From positions 1-64,000 of the forward strand of contig JAJJLU010000005.1 in the NCBI GenBank assembly GCA_023807065.1: a DNA stretch of 64,000 bases, in the 5' to 3' direction. The stretch is from Isotricha intestinalis. Lineage: Eukaryota; Ciliophora; Litostomatea; Vestibuliferida; Isotrichidae. The position numbers were made by a program, and so were the translations under genes. A model generated the notes under the pieces. It saw only the letters and a program-made list of their open reading frames with translations. It did no database searches and had not been told where the DNA came from. How positions within the stretch are numbered: position 1 is the stretch's first letter; the number at the start of each line of letters is the position of its first letter. This document shows, in pieces, positions 32,081 to 43,155 of this stretch.

Positions 32081-33442
32081 CTAAATATCAAAATCATCCT
32101 CTTCATCAAAGTATTTATAAATTTTATATGTTATAATAACAATTCCATTTATTTCATCAAATCTAATCATAGGTTGATAATTTGAAATAGTCCCTATATT
32201 CATTGGAATTCTAAAGTCTAATCGAAATTCACCATCTTTCATATTTCCTTCTTTAAAACATAACTCCTCTGTTTCAGGAAATTTAATTGTTCCTTTGAAA
32301 TGAAAATAATAAAAACCCCTAATAGGAATTATTCTAGGTTTAAAATCTAAAACTTCTCCTGGAAGTTCTATTGTAATAATAATTTTATCTTTTTTTATTT
32401 GACAATCAAAATTAGGTTCTATTATATCTATTATATTCTTACAAAAATCAAGAATTTCAATTTCATCAATCAAATATTTTTTTAATTTAATTGGTTTATC
32501 TTGTATAATAGTGAATTTTTTTTCATATTCATCATATTCATCATATTCAATTGATTCTTCTTTTATTTCTTCTTCCAAATATTCTCCAGAAGATAATGCT
32601 ATATAACTTTTAAATCTTTCAATAATATCATAATAATTTCCATTAGTTAACAATAATTGTTTTCTTAAATATTCTATTGTACTTTTATTATAATAATTTC
32701 CTGCTTCACTTCCTTCTTTTGCCATAAATAAATGAACAATTTTAATTATTCTTTTATTTTTCTTTTCATATCTTTCAGTATAATAAATATTATTAATTGT
32801 ATTATCAAATTTAACTGTAATCATATTATTTTCGATTAATTCTCCAAAAGTAATAGAAGTAAGAACATTATTTTTAATACAATCTTTAACATCTTTAATC
32901 TTTTCCAAAAACATATAATTATGTATAATATAAATTATTTTTTGTTCCTGAACTTCCCACTTAATTCTATTAATCAATTTTTGCTCACTATAAGTTAACT
33001 GTCCAACAACAATAATTAAAATATCACTAGAAAACAAAATAAAGTTTTGTAAGAACATTTCAGTAATTTTTTTATCACTTACATATTCAATTAATTCATC
33101 TTGGCTTTTATTTTTAAAATCTAAATTAAATTCTTCACTTACTAACAAAGGAGCTTCACTTCCTGCAGAATCAAGAGCAATCAATTTACATCCATAAATT
33201 GTAGGATATTTAACAGAAATTCCTTTTGTTCTAAGTCCAGAAGGTAATTCATAATAACCTGTAATTTTTGATAAAATATATGTTTTTCCAACATTTAAAT
33301 TTCCTATTGCTCCTATTACTGTTGAATCTTTCATTTTTTGATTATTATAATTAGTCATTCCTTCTTCTGATGTTTCTATTTTAATATCTTCTTTTAATGT
33401 ATTCATATTAATAATTATATCATAGTTATTATATGATTCCAT
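32081..33442 (-). CDS. P-loop GTPase with Hsp20-like C-terminal domain, paralogue 1
   Basis: Start placed at 33442 (453 residues), ten codons inside the longest frame, because the paralogue at 51472-52827 begins at the same residue pattern (ME/DxY…NYDIIINM). The G1 loop is GNLNVGKTY at about residues 45-53, followed by the G2-like LRTKGIS and the G3 motif DSAG. A standard N/TKxD G4 is missing (HNYMFLEK in that area). The G-domain resembles dynamin/GBP-type or septin-like P-loop GTPases. The C-terminal 115 residues, with DKIIITIELPGE and a strand-rich end containing GEFRLDFRIP, resemble an alpha-crystallin (Hsp20) fold. The stop is TAG. Function unknown. Confidence 0.65.
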   Translation of the reverse strand: MESYNNYDIIINMNTLKEDIKIETSEEGMTNYNNQKMKDSTVIGAIGNLNVGKTYILSKITGYYELPSGLRTKGISVKYPTIYGCKLIALDSAGSEAPLLVSEEFNLDFKNKSQDELIEYVSDKKITEMFLQNFILFSSDILIIVVGQLTYSEQKLINRIKWEVQEQKIIYIIHNYMFLEKIKDVKDCIKNNVLTSITFGELIENNMITVKFDNTINNIYYTERYEKKNKRIIKIVHLFMAKEGSEAGNYYNKSTIEYLRKQLLLTNGNYYDIIERFKSYIALSSGEYLEEEIKEESIEYDEYDEYEKKFTIIQDKPIKLKKYLIDEIEILDFCKNIIDIIEPNFDCQIKKDKIIITIELPGEVLDFKPRIIPIRGFYYFHFKGTIKFPETEELCFKEGNMKDGEFRLDFRIPMNIGTISNYQPMIRFDEINGIVIITYKIYKYFDEEDDFDI

Positions 33443-34009
33443 TTTATTATTGTTATTTATTTTTAAATTCAAACAAAATTAATGAACCATAATTTTTTAA
33501 AGAAACATTAAAAGCTTTATTCCTATTAAAAGTAAGATAGACTATATAAAGTAATAATTAAAATAAAATTGTTAAAGATTAAGAAATTTAATTTCACGGA
33601 ATAATTTTTCAAAATCAAAATTTTTAATTTTAAAAAATTATTTCTAAGAAAACCTATTTTTATTTTCGTAAAGTGTCAATATTTAAATATTTTTAAAGTT
33701 ATTTGCTCTAAAATAAATTCTTTTTTAATAAAAATGATTATATTTAATATAATCATAAAATAAACAAAATTCATTTTTTATCATAACATTAATATAAATT
33801 AAAAGATAATTAAATATAAAATATATGGCATTTAACATTTTGAAAAATAAGTTTAACAAATTATTAACGAAACAAAATATACTTTTTATATAAAGATTTT
33901 TTTTAATGTTTAAATAACAAAAACAATACAATTTCTCATATAAATTTGTAAATTAATAAAAATAATAAATGAATTAATTAAATTTATTTAAATATATTTA
34001 TCTTTATAT
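33443..34009. other. Intergenic region upstream of GTPase paralogue 1
   Basis: AT-rich sequence with the leader of the GTPase and the trailer of the bZIP gene. A frame at 33725-33931 on the minus strand is not convincing as a gene. Confidence 0.45.
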
Positions 34010-35479
34010 TTAATATTTATACTCTTTTCTTATATCAAATATTTTGCAAGATATTTTATAATATTCTTCCTCTCTTTTATCAACTTGAATTCTAGTTTCA
34101 TTATTATTTTTTCTATTTTCAAAAGGAATAATTAAATCTAAAAAGACATTTTTATCTTGTATTTTTTTATTAAAGTTATCTCCTCTTAAATTAATATGAG
34201 TGATAGATTTATCTTTTATTTTTTCTTTATATAAATTATTAAATAATTCCTTATTATTTGAAGAATAAAAATCAGAACAAATTAAAGGAAAATCTTTCTG
34301 TTCATTTGAATTTATATTTTTATTAATTTTATCATTTTTATCTAATAATTTATCTTGATAATAATTTAAAGGAACCATCATTTTATTTTTTTCTTCATTT
34401 TTCTTCATTCTTATAGAATAATCTTTTTCTATTTTAAAAGGAATTTGAATTTGTTTATTTAATTCATTTTCTTTTTCTTGTATTTTATTAATATAATCAC
34501 TTATGTTATTATAAGCAATTAAACCGTTAAAATTTTTTTCTAAATTTTCACTTACTTTTCTTAATTCATTATTATTATTATTATTATTTATATGATTATT
34601 AATATTTGAACTCATTGAATTATTATTATTATTATTTCCTAACATTAAAGTTCCAATAACACATAAAATAGTTAATATTCCTGAAACAAGAGTATATTTT
34701 TTTTTAATATTATTATTTTTATTATTTAAACAACAATCTGACAAAGATATAATTTTTTCATTCATTAATTTTTGACAATTTGGACAAAGTAATTTAATTG
34801 AGTTTGAGAATAAATTTATTTTAGAATTTGTTTTTTTTAATTCTTCATTTAATAACATATTTTCTTTAAATAAATCTTGGGTTAATTGTTTAAAATGTTC
34901 AAATTCTTGTTTTTTTCTATCTCTACTTCTTTGAGCTGATAATCTGTTTCTTAACATTTTTATTTCTTTTTTTGTTAATTGACTTTTATTATTTAATTCT
35001 TCTTTTTCTATATTTTCTTTTAAAGGAATTTGAAAATTTAAATTATTATTTTCTTCATTTCTTTTTGTTTTTCTTTCTAAAATTTTTTTAGTTTTTTCTT
35101 TTTTAATTCTCATTCTTTCTTTTAAAGGAATATCTTCATAAGAAATTTTAATTTTATTATCGCAATTAAAATTAGAGTTAATTTCATTTTTTTCATTTTT
35201 TGAATTCGTAGAAATTAAAGTAGAATTATTAATAATATTATTATTATTATTTAAGGAAAGATTTTTTTTATTTTGAATAGAAGTACTTTTTGTATCTGAA
35301 TTATTCAACGAAATTATTTCTGAAGATTCATCAAAAATTGATAAAGATGATTTTGAATTTAAGAAATTATCCCAATCTATATTATTTGATTGATTTTCAT
35401 GAGGAAATATATCTTCTGTTAACTGATAATCTGATTCTTGTAAAGGGTTAATATCTTTGTCAATGTTCATCCATTCCAT
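34010..35479 (-). CDS. bZIP transcription factor with a predicted membrane span
   Basis: The 489-residue protein has a bZIP basic region near residue 175 with the signature NRLSAQRSR (N-x7-R), followed by a leucine zipper of several heptads. A hydrophobic segment (about 255-275, SGILTILCVIGTLML) follows a basic stretch, and then about 210 residues continue beyond it. This layout, bZIP before a single span before a C-terminal domain, is that of ATF6/CREB3-type membrane-tethered factors. Those are released by proteolysis after stress at the ER. Here the tether and its release are inferred. The rest is Asn/Lys-rich low-complexity sequence. No intron. Confidence 0.78.
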   Translation of the reverse strand: MEWMNIDKDINPLQESDYQLTEDIFPHENQSNNIDWDNFLNSKSSLSIFDESSEIISLNNSDTKSTSIQNKKNLSLNNNNNIINNSTLISTNSKNEKNEINSNFNCDNKIKISYEDIPLKERMRIKKEKTKKILERKTKRNEENNNLNFQIPLKENIEKEELNNKSQLTKKEIKMLRNRLSAQRSRDRKKQEFEHFKQLTQDLFKENMLLNEELKKTNSKINLFSNSIKLLCPNCQKLMNEKIISLSDCCLNNKNNNIKKKYTLVSGILTILCVIGTLMLGNNNNNNSMSSNINNHINNNNNNNELRKVSENLEKNFNGLIAYNNISDYINKIQEKENELNKQIQIPFKIEKDYSIRMKKNEEKNKMMVPLNYYQDKLLDKNDKINKNINSNEQKDFPLICSDFYSSNNKELFNNLYKEKIKDKSITHINLRGDNFNKKIQDKNVFLDLIIPFENRKNNNETRIQVDKREEEYYKISCKIFDIRKEYKY

Positions 35480-35709
35480 TTGTTTAAATAAATAATTATT
35501 TATTATTCTCCTAATTTTTTTTTTCCTTTTTTAAGACAGATATTTTGTAATAATGAATTATTATTTTTTTTAATATTTATTCAGGATAATAATTAAATAT
35601 AATAATAATTTAATTGAAAATAAGTAATATAAATAATATTTATTTAATAAGTTTCTCATAAATAAAAATTGATAATTTTTAAAAATTTTAAAATAATAAT
35701 AATAAATAA

Positions 35710-38700
35710 ATGAGTAAGATAAGAATAATAAAAGATATTCAAAATGTTAGAAATCTTACAGATAATGAAACTGAAATAAAAAACAAATCAACAGAAGAAG
35801 ACTTACAAAAAGAATTTAAAAGAAATAATTCAATAATATTAAAAATCCCAAAATTAAATCTTCATAATGCAAGTTTTAATACTAAAAAAGAATTTATTAA
35901 AGAAATAATAGTTCCATCTAGAAATAAATCATCAAATAAAATTTCTTTATTAAATACAAGTAAAAATAAAAATAATATGAAGAACAAAATACCAAATAAT
36001 AAAAAACCTAATAAGGTATTAATTCCAAAAGATGAATTAAAAGCTCAATTAAAAGTATTATGGAAAAGATTAGGAGTTACAAGTAAATTTCAAGAAATAT
36101 TTAAAAATCATTATATTAAAGTTCCAATTTCATATAGAGATGATTATTTAAGATATGAAATAGATAGATTAAAAAATTTTGATGTATTCATTAAAAAAAT
36201 TAAGAAAGATATTACTTCAAGAGAAAAAATGATTGAATTTTTAAAAAAATGTGAAAATCCAAATGTTTTTAAAAAAAGAAATGAAGAACAATTAATTGAA
36301 AATTTAGCAAAAATTTTAAATGAATTAAAACAAATATCTTTTACTATAATAAATAATTATATTAATATAAGAAAGCAATTTGGTTTTGAAGCTTTTATTG
36401 TTAAATATGATGTTGATAGGATTCAAGATTTTAAAAAAGATTATTTGTTAAATTTAAAATATGATACTGAATTTATATATAAATCACCATTAAATAAATA
36501 TTTTAATTTTGAAATGGATAATTTTCCTTTTGTAACTTTTAATTTAAATGAAAAATATATTGATAAAATTACAATTTTAAAAGATAATGATAATGAATCA
36601 ATTAGAAAATATCAATTTATATTAATTACAGAATCAATATATTCTGAATTTTATAAATTTAATCATCACGATTATACTTTATCTTCATCAAATTCAGTAG
36701 TTTCAATGGCTTCTTCAAAAAGAAAAAAACAAGATTTAAGTTCTTTAATTCATAATCAAATGATAAATAAAAACAATAAAAGTAATAAGAATAAAATTTA
36801 TTGTGCTAAACCTATTAAATTAAATATTAAAGATACAAATAAAAATAGGTTTAAAAAAAAACCAAATCCAATTTCTTTAATTACTAGTCATAGAAGTTAT
36901 TATGATGGTAATAAGAAAAATAGAAGTCCTTTAATTAAAACAAAATTAAATAATAAAAAAAGTAAAAATAAGATTCTTAAATGTAATAGTGAAATATATA
37001 TAAAGACTGATCCTAATAATAAAATTGTTTTTGGAATGCAAAAAAATGATTTAGATATTATTGATGCAATTATTAATAGAAGTATTATGTTAAATAAAAA
37101 AAATATAAATAATAATAATAATTTGACAAATAATTCATCAGGAACAATAATTGAAAAGGAAAAAGATAAAGAAACAGAGAAAATAAAAGAAAAAATTAAG
37201 ATAAAAACAAAAGATAAAAAAAAATATATAAAAGAAGAACCGTTAAATGATAATGAAAAAATAAAAGAATTAAAATTAGAAGAAAAAAAAGAAAATAAAT
37301 TAAAAGAAAAAGATGATTTTGAAATAAATAAAACTGAAAAAATAGAAAATAAATTGAAAATTATGAATTCTCACATTGAAGACAATTATTTATCATCAAA
37401 TAAAGAAGAAGAAATTTCATGTTCAAGTAATACAAATAAAATCAGTGAACCTTTATTAAAAAGAGAAAAAGAAAATGAGGAAAAATTAACAGAAGAAGAT
37501 ATTCAAGAAAATATAATAGAAGATACAATAAATGAAGATATTCAAATTCAAAACGGTTATAAATATTATATTCAAGTTTTTAATGGTAATATATATTTAT
37601 TTAATGAGATTTTTTCTGATTTTATTGTTAAAATTCCCGAAGAACAAAAAATAAGTTTTAATATTGAAGATAATTTATCTAAATATATTTGTGGTATTTA
37701 TCCTAGATTTTTAATGTTAAAAAATAATAAAGGTAAGATTCAAGGTTTAACTATTATTTCTTTTGATCCTTTTTCTATAGAAAATAAAAGTATAAATTTA
37801 CTTTTAATTTGTTCTTTAACAAATGAAATATTAAGTGATATATTAATAGATGTTAAAAAATATATATCTGAAAATTTAGATTATGATGAAATTAGAATAG
37901 AATTTTTTTATGGAAATAAAGATGGGCAATTTTATTTATTTAAAGAAATAGAAAAATCAATTAAAGAAGAAGGAAAATTTAAATGGGTAAATATGGAAAA
38001 TGATGGTATTAATAGGAAAATAAAATATAAATATCAAAATCCAAATAAAAACAATATTTTATTTTCTTCTGGGAAATATATTTTAGAATTAAAAACTGCT
38101 ACAATTGTTTCTTTTTCTTCAAATGATGATAAAAAAGAAATTTCATATGTTAATTCAAATAATTTAAATGATTTCGGTATTATATCAATTTTTTCTGAAA
38201 TGATATTACATAAAAATTATAAACTTTCATTTTGTCATGAAATTAATTCTTCTTTTAATGAATTTTTAAAAACATTAAAATTTAATAAATTTAAAAAAAT
38301 AACAAGTGATTTTATTCAAAATCAATTAGGAACTTTTGATGAAATGAAAGATTTTATAAAAGAAAATTTAGATTCTTTAAAATATATGATAAATGATAGT
38401 TTATTAAAAACAAGTTTAATAGGAACTTCATTAATGAAAATTGAAGTGGCATTTGAAACTGTAATAAAAACTTCAATTAATGGTTATTTATATAATATTA
38501 TTGTTAATAATGATATTGAAGTTTTTTCATATAAAAATGAAGAAGATAATAATAATGAAATTCAATTATTTTATTTTGTTCATTCAATAAATGAGAATAT
38601 ATCTTTTATTATTCATGAATTTAAAAATAAATCAACATTTGAATATTTTGTAGATAATAATTCAGATGATAATAAAAATATATGTGATATATTTCAAATA

Positions 38701-39093
38701 ATTTATTCTAAATTAAAAGAACAACCTGAGAAACTTATGAGAAAAATATATTTACCTTCTTTTAAAATAAGTAATTCTACAATTGTGAATAAACCTTCGT
38801 TTTTAAAAGGAACAATATTAATAAATGAAAATGGAAAATTCCAAGTTGAAAGTTTTAATCAAATTGAAAATTTTTCTTTGGGAATTGAAATAAATAAAAA
38901 TAATTTAACTAATTCTCAAATTGAATTAGACAATATTGATGAAAAAAAAGATATTGTTATTAAGAATGATTTTTTAATTGCTTTAATTAATCCTGATTTA
39001 TTAAGTGATTTACAATTACCTACTCTTTCAGCTTTTATTATTAAAAAAGATTCTTGGGAAAAATCCGAAGATGAATCTGATAGTTATGAATAA
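35710..39093 (+). CDS. Large protein of unknown function
   Basis: The 1127-residue protein has a basic N-terminus, a helical folded segment at about 115-270 (with LKVLWKRLGV and EFIYKSPL further on), a long Lys/Glu/Asn-rich disordered region (about 340-610), and a second folded part from 614 to about 1100 with regular strand-helix patterns. I do not recognise any enzyme signature, signal peptide or membrane span. The C-terminus is acidic. Such two-domain proteins with a low-complexity linker are typical of AT-rich protist genomes. The gene diverges from the bZIP gene across 230 bases and has no intron. Confidence 0.6.
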   Translation: MSKIRIIKDIQNVRNLTDNETEIKNKSTEEDLQKEFKRNNSIILKIPKLNLHNASFNTKKEFIKEIIVPSRNKSSNKISLLNTSKNKNNMKNKIPNNKKPNKVLIPKDELKAQLKVLWKRLGVTSKFQEIFKNHYIKVPISYRDDYLRYEIDRLKNFDVFIKKIKKDITSREKMIEFLKKCENPNVFKKRNEEQLIENLAKILNELKQISFTIINNYINIRKQFGFEAFIVKYDVDRIQDFKKDYLLNLKYDTEFIYKSPLNKYFNFEMDNFPFVTFNLNEKYIDKITILKDNDNESIRKYQFILITESIYSEFYKFNHHDYTLSSSNSVVSMASSKRKKQDLSSLIHNQMINKNNKSNKNKIYCAKPIKLNIKDTNKNRFKKKPNPISLITSHRSYYDGNKKNRSPLIKTKLNNKKSKNKILKCNSEIYIKTDPNNKIVFGMQKNDLDIIDAIINRSIMLNKKNINNNNNLTNNSSGTIIEKEKDKETEKIKEKIKIKTKDKKKYIKEEPLNDNEKIKELKLEEKKENKLKEKDDFEINKTEKIENKLKIMNSHIEDNYLSSNKEEEISCSSNTNKISEPLLKREKENEEKLTEEDIQENIIEDTINEDIQIQNGYKYYIQVFNGNIYLFNEIFSDFIVKIPEEQKISFNIEDNLSKYICGIYPRFLMLKNNKGKIQGLTIISFDPFSIENKSINLLLICSLTNEILSDILIDVKKYISENLDYDEIRIEFFYGNKDGQFYLFKEIEKSIKEEGKFKWVNMENDGINRKIKYKYQNPNKNNILFSSGKYILELKTATIVSFSSNDDKKEISYVNSNNLNDFGIISIFSEMILHKNYKLSFCHEINSSFNEFLKTLKFNKFKKITSDFIQNQLGTFDEMKDFIKENLDSLKYMINDSLLKTSLIGTSLMKIEVAFETVIKTSINGYLYNIIVNNDIEVFSYKNEEDNNNEIQLFYFVHSINENISFIIHEFKNKSTFEYFVDNNSDDNKNICDIFQIIYSKLKEQPEKLMRKIYLPSFKISNSTIVNKPSFLKGTILINENGKFQVESFNQIENFSLGIEINKNNLTNSQIELDNIDEKKDIVIKNDFLIALINPDLLSDLQLPTLSAFIIKKDSWEKSEDESDSYE

Positions 39094-39488
39094 TTTTACT
39101 TTTTAAATTTATATTTTTTTGTTTTATTTTACTTTAATATAATATAAATGACTTTATTTTAAATTAAATATTTATTTAGTATAGTTAAAATTCTTTTTTT
39201 TTAATATTTATATATTATTAAAAATAATTATTATTATAAAAATATTAAAAATAATTTGTTTTTCAAATTTTAGAAGTAAGTTTTTATTTTTATTTTATTC
39301 CACTTTTCATTCCATTGTTATTTCTTATTTGAAATATTCTTTTCAAATGATTTATTTTCAAAAATCTAATATTTTTATTAATCAAAAAATCTCTTAATCA
39401 TTAAATGATAAAAAAGGATTTCAAAATATTATTTAAATAATTTTTTTAGATTAATTAAATATATATTAAATAATTTCACAAAACTTAC
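39094..39488. other. Convergent intergenic region
   Basis: Trailers of the large unknown gene and the DENN gene, with no other feature seen. Confidence 0.5.
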
Positions 39489-42248
39489 TTAAATTAAACA
39501 ATTGAATAAAAATTTTAATATTAAATGACATTCTTTAGGTATTTGTTGGCAATTTTGGAAATAGAAAAGAATATTAATAATTATACAATTAAAATTATCA
39601 GAAAAAGTTTGATTAAATTCTTGAATAAAATCATTATAAATTGAATCACAAAAATTGAGTAATTTTATTGGTGAATAAATTTTACTTTTAATCTCTTTTT
39701 CATTTTCCAAATTCTGAAAATTTAAAGAAAAGTCTTCTTCTAAATCTTTATTAGTATATATAGCTTGTGCAATTCCAATAATATAATTAATTGGTTTATT
39801 AACTTTTAATTTATTTTGTTGAATAGTTAAATTAAATAATTTATCAATATCATCATTATTAATTTGTTGGTAATCATTATTATTATAATTTTCAATGTTA
39901 TCTAATTCTTTATAATATAAACTTAAAATTTCTTCAATTAAATTTAAAAGATAATGATTAGGTAAAATTTTTCTTGTTGATAAATGTTCAAATATTTCAA
40001 TAAAAGAAAGAGCTTTTGATAATAAAGAATAATTTTTATTTTTTAATTGTTTTAAACATAAATTATAATACACATATATTATTCTATAAATATATTTTCT
40101 TAAAGAAACTTTTAATAAAGATAATATTTTAATTATATCATTTTTAATAATATCAATATCATATTTTTCAATAAAACAAATAAATACATTTAATACACAC
40201 ATTACTATTGTTTCAGGTAATTCTAATATTTTATTTTCAATACAATAACTTTCTATTAAATCAGGAATTTTATTTTCTTTAATTATTATATAAGGAGGAA
40301 AATTTTTAATTTTTAAAGAAGGAAAAATTTCTTCAATTTTTTCTTTTTTTAAATTATCAATTAAATGAATATATTTTGATAAGATAGAAGAATCTAATTC
40401 AATTCTATTATATTTATAAGTTATTGGTGTTTTTGAATTTTCTATTTTTTTTTCTATAAATTCAGAATTTAATTCATTAGCAAAAAATTCTTGTAAATTT
40501 TCTTTATAATACAAATAAAAATTATAAAAATTAATTTCAGTTTCAATATTAAATTCTTTATGAATATTATATAAAATATCAAATAAACCTATATAATCAA
40601 TAATAATATCTTCTTTTAAATTTTTTAAAATAATTAATTCATCAATTAAAATATAAATAGTTTCTAACATATCTAATTTACTGTTTCCACAAATATAATT
40701 AATATAAGTATCAAATTTTAAAGATTCTAAAAAATATTGTATAAAAATTTCTTCTTTATTATTTAAACCTAATTCTCTTAAATTATTTTCTTTATTATTT
40801 AATTCTATTTCTATTTTACTTTTATCAAATTCATAATATTTTCCTTCAATATTAGGTTTATCTAATTTTTTAATAGATATTAAAGGATAAACTAAAACAA
40901 AGACATTAATATAAAATTCAAAAAATATATTTTGAATTTTTTTATTTAATTCAATCACATTATTACTTTCTTGAAAGAAAAAATCAGAATTTCTTATTTT
41001 TTCAGAAGTCATTTTTTCTAAAATTTCCTTTAAATTAATATAAATATTTGTAATACATTTTTCTAATCTTCCATTTAAATTTTTTTTCTTAAGAATAGAA
41101 TTTAAATAATTATATAATTCCTTTAAATTATTATCTTTATTTTTAGAATCAAAACAATAAATTTCTGCATTATTAAGATCAAGACTAAAATGAGGAGTTG
41201 CAGGTAAAAGTTTTTCATATTTATTATTATAATATAAATTAAATCCTAAAATATTTGAATTTGGTCTTCCAATTAAATTAGAATCATCATTTTTTAATTC
41301 TGATAATCCCGCAGAAACAATTGACCAATTATACATTGTATCTAAAGGAAAATTAAAATTTGTTAAAACTAATATAAATATATTTAATATTTCTAACTCA
41401 GTACAAAAAACATTTATTTGCTTTTCTAATAAGATTAATAAAAATACTTTTATTATATTATCTGGTGTTAACATTGCAACTATTTTACATATATTAATAT
41501 CGTAAAATGGATATCCTGATATTTGTTTTATTTTAAGACATTTTTGGTTTTGTAAATTATAAAATTGATTTTCATTTTTTATTAAAGAATATTCATATAA
41601 AGTATGATAACAAAAGAAACATAATGATTCATTTGAATAAATTGGTGCTGGAATATAATTTAAAATATTATATATTTGTATTTCTAAAGGAATTTCAATA
41701 TCATTAATATTAAATTGCTCTTTTATTTCTTTTGATAATTGATTAAATAAACCAAATAATTGATATTGAGATAATATTACAAAAAATTTAGGTATGAATA
41801 TTTTTATTTTTTTATATTTTTTTATTTCATAAAAATTATAACAATAAGCATTAAATGATAATTTTAAATTTTCTATTGTTGAATTTGTTTGAAAGATATA
41901 ATTCCTATTTTTATTTTCTATATTATTATTATTTGTTTCTTCTGAATAATAAAAGATTGGAGGAGAAGGTAATAAATATTTTATTAACAAATTTAAAGAA
42001 ATTATTTCATATTTAAAATCTGAAGATATTATACTTAATATTGAAGGATATGTTTTAATTTGAAAAGGAATTAAATTTTCATTATTATCAACTGTAGGAA
42101 AATCTAATTTAGAATAAGAATTTGTTTCTATAATTTTAGTAACTTCTTTGTTTATAAAAGAATTTTCATATCCAACAATTAAAAATAATTCAATTAAATT
42201 ATGTGAAAAACCACAAAAAGAATATCTTTTAATTTCATTATTAAACAT
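39489..42248 (-). CDS. DENN-domain protein, probable Rab GEF
   Basis: The 919-residue protein begins with a uDENN-type strand (NLIELFLIVGYE) and a segment with LLPSPPIFYYS, then the core cDENN near residues 190-345. Marks include PAPIYSN, LTPDNIIKVFLLILLEKQINVFCTE and PLDTMYNWSIVSA, which follow the family pattern of an LL-x-E-x-x-I strand and a P-W segment. DENN proteins act as guanine-nucleotide exchange factors for Rab GTPases in membrane traffic; here the target is unknown. The C-terminal half is helical with no clear domain. No intron. The gene diverges from the calmodulin-like gene across 71 bases, the shortest promoter region in the window. Confidence 0.75.
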   Translation of the reverse strand: MFNNEIKRYSFCGFSHNLIELFLIVGYENSFINKEVTKIIETNSYSKLDFPTVDNNENLIPFQIKTYPSILSIISSDFKYEIISLNLLIKYLLPSPPIFYYSEETNNNNIENKNRNYIFQTNSTIENLKLSFNAYCYNFYEIKKYKKIKIFIPKFFVILSQYQLFGLFNQLSKEIKEQFNINDIEIPLEIQIYNILNYIPAPIYSNESLCFFCYHTLYEYSLIKNENQFYNLQNQKCLKIKQISGYPFYDINICKIVAMLTPDNIIKVFLLILLEKQINVFCTELEILNIFILVLTNFNFPLDTMYNWSIVSAGLSELKNDDSNLIGRPNSNILGFNLYYNNKYEKLLPATPHFSLDLNNAEIYCFDSKNKDNNLKELYNYLNSILKKKNLNGRLEKCITNIYINLKEILEKMTSEKIRNSDFFFQESNNVIELNKKIQNIFFEFYINVFVLVYPLISIKKLDKPNIEGKYYEFDKSKIEIELNNKENNLRELGLNNKEEIFIQYFLESLKFDTYINYICGNSKLDMLETIYILIDELIILKNLKEDIIIDYIGLFDILYNIHKEFNIETEINFYNFYLYYKENLQEFFANELNSEFIEKKIENSKTPITYKYNRIELDSSILSKYIHLIDNLKKEKIEEIFPSLKIKNFPPYIIIKENKIPDLIESYCIENKILELPETIVMCVLNVFICFIEKYDIDIIKNDIIKILSLLKVSLRKYIYRIIYVYYNLCLKQLKNKNYSLLSKALSFIEIFEHLSTRKILPNHYLLNLIEEILSLYYKELDNIENYNNNDYQQINNDDIDKLFNLTIQQNKLKVNKPINYIIGIAQAIYTNKDLEEDFSLNFQNLENEKEIKSKIYSPIKLLNFCDSIYNDFIQEFNQTFSDNFNCIIINILFYFQNCQQIPKECHLILKFLFNCLI

Positions 42249-42319
42249 AAATATAAAAAAAATTTCGAAAAAATAAATTTATTATTCTTTAAAAAAATAA
42301 ATTTTAATAACTTAAAAAA

Positions 42320-42787
42320 ATGTCATGGAAATTAACAATGCAAGAAATAAATGATTACAAAGCAGTATTTGCAGTATGTGACAAAGATCATGATGGAAAA
42401 ATAAGTGCAACAGAAATGGGAGGAGTGATGAGAACTTTAGGAAAAAATTTCAGTGATAAAGAATTTAATGAAATAATTGATAAAATAGAAAATGAAGGAG
42501 ATGGATTTGTTGAATTAGATAAATTTTTAACTTTAATGGCTGATATTAAAACTGATGATAATGAATTAAGAGAAGAACAAAGTAATTTAATTAATGCTTT
42601 TAAATATTTTGATAGAGATAGAACTGGGTTTATTGATTATAATGAATTTAAACATATTTTAACTACGGTTTCTGAAAAATTAACTCCTATGGAATTAATG
42701 AAATTAGATGAATTGTGTAAATCACAAGTTGATGATAATGGAAGGTTTAGATATAAAGATTTTCTTGAGTTAATTTTATTGAGATAA
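42320..42787 (+). CDS. Calmodulin-like protein with EF-hands
   Basis: The 155-residue protein has the calmodulin four-hand layout. Hand 1 is canonical (DKDHDGKISATE, residues 21-32), hand 3 is canonical (DRDRTGFIDYNE, residues 98-109), whereas hand 2 (NEGDGFVEL) and hand 4 (DDNGRFRY) are incomplete and probably do not bind calcium well. The linker between hands 2 and 3 is acidic and helical, as in calmodulin. It is not calmodulin itself, and could be a regulatory light chain of an axonemal or cytosolic complex. No intron; the leader is short and A-rich. Confidence 0.88.
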   Translation: MSWKLTMQEINDYKAVFAVCDKDHDGKISATEMGGVMRTLGKNFSDKEFNEIIDKIENEGDGFVELDKFLTLMADIKTDDNELREEQSNLINAFKYFDRDRTGFIDYNEFKHILTTVSEKLTPMELMKLDELCKSQVDDNGRFRYKDFLELILLR

Positions 42788-43155
42788 AAAAATAAATTTT
42801 TATTTTTTTTTTAAGGAGTTTTTATTTTTTTTTTGATTAATTGATTATTATTTATTTTATTTTTTTTTTTGAGAATGAAAGCGATTTATATAATTTATTT
42901 TTTAATGAATTATATATTTATTTTTTTTAAGGAATTCATATTGGGAATTATATAGAATAAAACAAATATTTAACCAAATAAAAATAAATATAATTATTGA
43001 AGATTATTAAAATTCTTATTTAAAAAATAATTTTAATATAAATCTAATATGAAATAATTAATTTTATGACGTAGTATATTAAAATAAATATTAAATTTAC
43101 TCATTATAAACAATTAATAGGTATTTACTTCAAAAAGAGCATTGAAAATAATAAA
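42788..43155. other. Intergenic region between calmodulin-like and NOT4-like genes
   Basis: A T-rich trailer followed by an A-rich leader. I looked here for the missing RING exon of the NOT4-like gene and saw none; there is no Cys-rich frame. Confidence 0.55.
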
